Below are positions 6,421 to 9,322 of a DNA stretch of 9,322 nt, in pieces. Positions within the stretch are counted from its first letter, which is position 1; the number at the start of each line of letters is the position of its first letter. A model generated the notes under the pieces. It was given only the letters and a program-made list of their open reading frames with translations, was not told the origin of the DNA and ran no database searches. A program made the position numbers and the translations under genes. This DNA comes from an uncultured Chloroflexota bacterium (GTDB lineage Bacteria > Chloroflexota > Dehalococcoidia > UBA2247 > RBG-13-53-26): contig CALMBS010000410.1 in the NCBI GenBank assembly GCA_937860285.1, forward strand, positions 1 through 9,322. The letters run 5' to 3'.

Positions 6421-7772
6421 TGCATACTCCCGGAAACGAAGCTCTGAACCAATTTAACACCCCTGTCAATCAGCTCCGCCGTCCTGTCGGCGGAGGGCGA
6501 CTCCGCCAGCACGCGGATCACGGGCTCGGTGCCGCTGGCCCGGATCAGCATCCAGCCGTCGGGAAACTCCATGCGCACCCCGTCCAGCGTGTTGACGCTC
6601 ACCGCGCCGAACTCGTGGGCCTGCTGGGCGATGACGGCCATGAGCGTGGACTTCTCCTCGTTGGGGCAGGTCACCCGGCCCTTGTCGAAGAAGAGCGGCG
6701 GCATCTTCTGGAAGAAGTCCCGGATCTCCCGCGGGCCCTCGATGTGGCAAAGCAGGGTCAGGGCGGCGAAGATGGTCTCGGGATAGTAGCCCATGGTGGG
6801 CAGGATGTACACTCCCACCTGCTCCACGCCTATGGCGGCGTCGTGCTCGAGGGCCAGGTGGGCCACGTCGGCATCGCCGACCCGTCCCCGGTACACCTTC
6901 ACCCCCAGGTCATGTGTGGCCAGCTCCAGGAGCCGGCCGCTCTCTACCGTGGTGGCGATGACCTTCCGCCCGCTCTCCTGTACGGCCAGGCGGGAGATGA
7001 AGGCGATGGGCTCGTTGAAGCCCATGAAGCCCTCGGCATCGCAGAAGACCACCCGGTCGGCGTCTCCGTCGAAACAGACGGCCAGGTCCGCCTTCGACTG
7101 CTTGAGGAAGGCCACGGTCTTGTGGAGGGTGTCCTCCTTGGGCTCGGGGTCCCGTCCCGGGAAGCGGCCGTCGGGGAAATCGTTTATGGTCACTACGTCC
7201 AGGCCCAGCTGAGTGAAGACCCAGGCGGCGAAGCCGGAGGCCGCGCCGTTGCCGGGGTCCACCGCGATCTTGAGCTTCCGGTTGAGGCCCTGCGGCGGCA
7301 GCCGGCCCTGGACGGCCGCCAGGTACTTCTGGCGCATGCCCTCGCCCTTGCGGGCCGTGGCGCCGCTGCCCTTGCGGAAGCGCTTCGACCGGTAGACGGA
7401 CTCGATCTGGTCCTCCATCTCCCGGCTGTACCCCAGGGCGTCCGCCCTGAAGAGCTTGAGGCCGTTGAACTCCGGGGGATTGTGCGAGGCGGTGATCATG
7501 ATGCCGGTCTCGAACTCCATCTCCCTGGTGAGCAGGGCCAGCGCGGGCGTGGGCAGCAGGCCCAGGTCCGCGGTCTCGATCCCGCAGGCATTGAGCCCGG
7601 CGACCACGGCCTCCTTGATGGCCGGACCGCTGGTCCGGGAGTCGTTGGCGATGCACACCCTCGCCCCCGCCGGCAGGATGGTGCCCAGGGACGATGCCAC
7701 GTCCCGGCACAGGCCGAGGGTGAGGTCCTTTCCGAAAACCCCCCTTACGCCACTGGTGCCAAAGAGAGCCAT
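6417..7772 (-). CDS. glmM: Phosphoglucosamine mutase / phosphohexomutase (GlmM-type)
   Basis: An alpha-D-phosphohexomutase of 451 residues, the usual family size, predicted to convert glucosamine-6-phosphate to glucosamine-1-phosphate. It opens with FGTSGVRGVFG; the phosphoserine loop is TASHNPPEFNG with Ser96, the Mg2+ loop is DGDADR (235-240), and the phosphate-binding loop is RASGTEP (411-417). The sugar-recognition loop, normally GE(M/Q/P)SGH, reads VEQVGVY (316-322), so both Ser and His are replaced by Val, which may change specificity. The context, immediately upstream of the UDP-sugar enzyme and glmS, supports the glucosamine role; phosphogluco- or phosphomannomutase activity is the alternative. 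The ATG at 7772-7770 follows AGGAGG with four intervening bases. It is probably the first gene of the sugar operon, as the 131 bp upstream are non-coding. Its TGA overlaps the next start as ATGA. Confidence 0.92.
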   Translation of the reverse strand: MALFGTSGVRGVFGKDLTLGLCRDVASSLGTILPAGARVCIANDSRTSGPAIKEAVVAGLNACGIETADLGLLPTPALALLTREMEFETGIMITASHNPPEFNGLKLFRADALGYSREMEDQIESVYRSKRFRKGSGATARKGEGMRQKYLAAVQGRLPPQGLNRKLKIAVDPGNGAASGFAAWVFTQLGLDVVTINDFPDGRFPGRDPEPKEDTLHKTVAFLKQSKADLAVCFDGDADRVVFCDAEGFMGFNEPIAFISRLAVQESGRKVIATTVESGRLLELATHDLGVKVYRGRVGDADVAHLALEHDAAIGVEQVGVYILPTMGYYPETIFAALTLLCHIEGPREIRDFFQKMPPLFFDKGRVTCPNEEKSTLMAVIAQQAHEFGAVSVNTLDGVRMEFPDGWMLIRASGTEPVIRVLAESPSADRTAELIDRGVKLVQSFVSGSMQ

Positions 7773-7817
7773 TTAGCCTCCTGTTCCGTCTCGCGCGATG
7801 TCAATCCACTGCCCCAG

Positions 7818-7835
7818 CCGGGGGCCACTCCCCGG
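7818..7835. other. GC-rich hairpin in the fumarase-glmM gap
   Basis: CCGGGG, six bases, then CCCCGG form a perfect 6-bp stem about 70 bp downstream of the fumarase beta stop and 45 bp upstream of the glmM start. No T-run follows on the minus strand, so an intrinsic terminator is not supported. The sequence is so GC-rich that chance stems are expected. Confidence 0.2.
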
Positions 7836-7844
7836 GCGCCCCGC

Positions 7845-7914
7845 TGCGGCCCTGCGGCCCTGCCGCCCGCCCGCTGCGGCCCTGCCGCCCGCCCGCTGCC
7901 GCCCTACTGCCGCC
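7845..7914. repeat. 22-bp GC-rich tandem repeat in the fumarase-glmM gap
   Basis: Two identical 22-bp units lie back to back at 7853-7874 and 7875-7896, each beginning TGCGGCCCTGCCGCCC. A partial unit (TGCGGCCC) precedes at 7845, and a degenerate one (TGCCGCCC...TGCCGCC) follows to about 7914. The array covers the fumarase stop codon (7904-7906) and its last few codons. It occupies most of the 131-bp gap between fumarase beta and glmM. Confidence 0.85.
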
Positions 7915-8455
7915 GATACTTGGCCTTCCCCTCTTCGTAGAGGTCCCCGCCGTAGATGTCGTTGATCACGATGACCGGGAAATCCTCCACCTCCAGCCGC
8001 AGCACGGCCTCCGCGCCCAGCTCTTCGTAGGCGATGACCTCCGAGGTCTTGATGGCCTTCGAGATCAGGGCCCCGGCCCCGCCAATGGCGGCGAAGTAGA
8101 CGGCCCGGTACTGCTTCATGGCCTCTTTGACCGCCGGCGACCTCATGCCCTTGCCTATCATGCCCCTCAGCCCCTCGGCCATGAGCCGCGGGGAGTAGCT
8201 GTCCATGCGGCCGCTGGTGGTCGGACCGGCGGAGCCGATGGCCTGCCCCGGCTTGGCCGGAGACGGGCCCATGTAGTAGATGGTCTGGCCCGCGAGCTGG
8301 AACGGCAGGGGGCGGCCCTCGTCGAGGGCCTGGACGATCCTCTTGTGGGCGGAGTCGCGGCCGACGTACATGATGCCGGAGAGCAGGACGTCGTCCCCGG
8401 CCCGCAGGCCGGCCACCGCTTCGTCCGTGAGGGGCAGGGCTATCTTCTTGGCCAT
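7904..8455 (-). CDS. Class I fumarate hydratase / L(+)-tartrate dehydratase, beta subunit
   Basis: A 183-residue C-terminal (beta) subunit of the Fe-S dependent hydro-lyase family, which interconverts fumarate and malate (or dehydrates tartrate) together with an alpha subunit. Seen are GRDSAHKR (32-39), YYMGP (60-64), GPTTSGRMD (77-85), MIGKGM (99-104), AAIGGAGAL (122-130) and VEDFPVIVINDIYGGDLYEEGKAKY (split here only by length, about 156-180), all in the expected order. The length fits a stand-alone beta subunit. The ATG at 8455-8453 gives the standard MAKK-IALPLTDE start; the open frame extends further upstream, but only as an out-of-frame reading of the dehydrogenase gene. It starts 5 bp after that gene's stop, so the two are cotranscribed. 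The alpha subunit, usually directly upstream, is not here. The final residues (RRQ) are encoded within a tandem repeat. Fumarase and tartrate dehydratase cannot be told apart here. Confidence 0.93.
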   Translation of the reverse strand: MAKKIALPLTDEAVAGLRAGDDVLLSGIMYVGRDSAHKRIVQALDEGRPLPFQLAGQTIYYMGPSPAKPGQAIGSAGPTTSGRMDSYSPRLMAEGLRGMIGKGMRSPAVKEAMKQYRAVYFAAIGGAGALISKAIKTSEVIAYEELGAEAVLRLEVEDFPVIVINDIYGGDLYEEGKAKYRRQ

Positions 8456-8460
8456 GTAGG

Positions 8461-9322
8461 CTACACCTTCAGTCCTTTCATGATGTCCGAAGCAATTATA
8501 CTGCTCTGGAGCTCCAGCGCCAGGTCCACGGCGTTCGTGGCCAGGGCGTCGGCGCAGAGGCGCTGCATGGGAAGGCCCTGGATGTAGGGCGGGCCGTTGT
8601 AGAGGTGCGACACCCGGTCGGCCACCGTGCGGATGGTCTGGGTGGCGAAGAGCTTGACCATGGCCGCCTCCCGCTTGATGCTTCCGGCGGGAGGGGCCGC
8701 GGGCGCGCCGCCGGCACTGGCCAGCGCCTCGGCATCGGCCTTGCAGGCGGCCTCGTAGACCAGCAGCCGGCAGGCATGCAGGCTGACGGCGATGTCGGCC
8801 AGGGCCGACTCGACGCCCGGGCGGCGGAAGATCTGCTGCCCGAAGGACTGCCACGATTCCACGTGGGCCTTGGCCTCGTCCAGGAGTCGCTGGCCCACGC
8901 CCACGCAGCGGGCGCCCCGGACCAGGCGGCGGGTCGGCAGCCACCGCCGGCCCAGGCTATATCCCTGCCCCGGCGTTCCCAGGACGTTCCCCTCCGGCAC
9001 CCGGCAGCGGTCGAAGGTCAGCGAGAGCGGCGCCCTGACCTGGGTGCGCCAGCCGGTGGCGCCAGACACAGGGGTGCTGGCGGCGCCGGAGACGGTGAAG
9101 CCCGGGGTGCCGACGTCCACCAGGAAGCACGTTGGCCCGGGAACGCCGCCGCCGGCCGTGCTCGCGGCGGAGTCATTGCCCGGTGATGATGCCCCCGTGG
9201 CGCGGGCTTCGCCCGACGCAGCCTTGCCCGTGGTGGAAGCTCCGCCCGGCGGAGCCTGGCCCGTGTCGCAGACTTCACCCGGTGATGATGCCCCTGCGGC
9301 GAAGACGATGGCGAAGCAGTCC
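8461..9322 (-). CDS. Acyl-CoA dehydrogenase-family protein, C-terminal part (runs off right edge)
   Basis: The last 286 residues of a flavoprotein of the acyl-CoA dehydrogenase fold are visible; the start lies beyond the right edge. It begins in the middle beta domain (DCFAIVFAA), continues after a repeat insert with TCFLVDVGTPGFTV, and reaches FDRCRVPEGNVLGTPGQGYSLG, a typical junction to the C-terminal helical domain. ADIAVSLHACRLLVYEAA and MVKLFATQTIRTVADRVSHLYNG are recognisable family segments. The end is divergent: the usual YEGTSEI-type motif reads VDLALELQ, although an ungapped alignment places Asp (8524-8526) at the catalytic-base position. The RxxFG flavin motif reads WQSFG. The protein may dehydrogenate an unusual acyl-CoA or be a catalytically altered paralogue. 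A Gly/Ala/Pro-rich loop (SAGGAPAAPPAGS) also interrupts the helical domain. It lies 5 bp upstream of the fumarase beta gene. Confidence 0.85.
   Translation of the reverse strand, partial: DCFAIVFAAGASSPGEVCDTGQAPPGGASTTGKAASGEARATGASSPGNDSAASTAGGGVPGPTCFLVDVGTPGFTVSGAASTPVSGATGWRTQVRAPLSLTFDRCRVPEGNVLGTPGQGYSLGRRWLPTRRLVRGARCVGVGQRLLDEAKAHVESWQSFGQQIFRRPGVESALADIAVSLHACRLLVYEAACKADAEALASAGGAPAAPPAGSIKREAAMVKLFATQTIRTVADRVSHLYNGPPYIQGLPMQRLCADALATNAVDLALELQSSIIASDIMKGLKV
9160..9291 (-). repeat. 33-bp tandem repeat, 4 units, in frame inside the acyl-CoA dehydrogenase gene
   Basis: Four imperfect units of exactly 33 bp lie at 9160-9192, 9193-9225, 9226-9258 and 9259-9291. From the N-terminal side they encode ASSPGEVCDTG, QAPPGGASTTG, KAASGEARATG and ASSPGNDSAAS, with small residues and a fixed central Gly. 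The unit at 9226-9258 contains a perfect inverted repeat, GCTCCG-CCCGG-CGGAGC (9239-9255), and its neighbour at 9193 has the same stem with one mismatch. The array sits between two beta strands where the family normally has a loop of roughly ten residues. Confidence 0.88.

Noticed and set aside
7799..7804. Perfect TTGACA (-35 box) on the minus strand upstream of glmM
   Set aside because: No acceptable -10 hexamer lies 16-18 bp downstream; that position is the glmM ribosome binding site.
7845..7914. Tandem repeat as a CRISPR array
   Set aside because: Units are directly adjacent with no spacers and are of low complexity. The arrays at 5987-6058 and 9160-9291 also lack spacers.
7904..8944. 346-residue open frame suggesting an N-terminal extension of the fumarase subunit
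   Set aside because: The added residues are a shadow of the dehydrogenase gene. The ATG at 8455 gives the standard beta-subunit N-terminus.

Overview
This GC-rich bacterial window carries all its recognisable genes on the minus strand, so transcription runs from right to left. Long open frames on the plus strand are antisense shadows typical of GC-rich coding DNA. No RNA gene, insertion sequence or CRISPR array was found, and no gene-free stretch exceeds 300 bases. The organism cannot be fixed from the sequence alone. The archaeal-type UDP-GlcNAc enzyme, the soluble GAF histidine kinase with a LuxR-type regulator and the acyl-CoA dehydrogenase would all suit a member of the Chloroflexota, for instance Dehalococcoidia; this is an inference held at low to moderate confidence.

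Layout in the direction of transcription: (1) 9322-8461, the C-terminal part of a divergent acyl-CoA dehydrogenase-family protein carrying an in-frame array of four 33-bp repeats. (2) 8455-7904, the beta subunit of a class I (Fe-S) fumarase/tartrate dehydratase, 5 bp downstream of the dehydrogenase. (3) A 131-bp gap with a GC hairpin and a 22-bp tandem repeat. (4) 7772-3266, three overlapping genes for UDP-GlcNAc synthesis: a GlmM-type phosphohexomutase, an archaeal-type bifunctional sugar-1-phosphate nucleotidyltransferase/acetyltransferase, and GlmS. (5) 3248-2313, an unrecognised protein with one N-terminal membrane segment. (6) 2267-358, a GAF-domain histidine kinase and its LuxR/NarL-family response regulator, overlapping by 4 bp. 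(7) A 167-bp gap, then the N-terminus of a second response regulator running off the left edge.

GlmS (fructose-6-P to GlcN-6-P), GlmM (GlcN-6-P to GlcN-1-P) and the bifunctional enzyme (GlcN-1-P to UDP-GlcNAc) form a complete route from a central sugar phosphate to the activated sugar used for cell-envelope polymers or glycosylation. Start/stop overlaps (ATGA, TAATG) imply translational coupling. The membrane-anchored protein and the two-component pair follow closely enough to be in the same transcript, but a functional link to sugar synthesis is only inferred.

The most unusual aspect is three unrelated short tandem repeats within 3.4 kb (24 bp x 3, 22 bp x 2 plus remnants, 33 bp x 4). Two lie in frame inside loops of conserved enzymes and the third runs into the 3' end of a gene. 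Units of the two coding arrays contain short inverted repeats.
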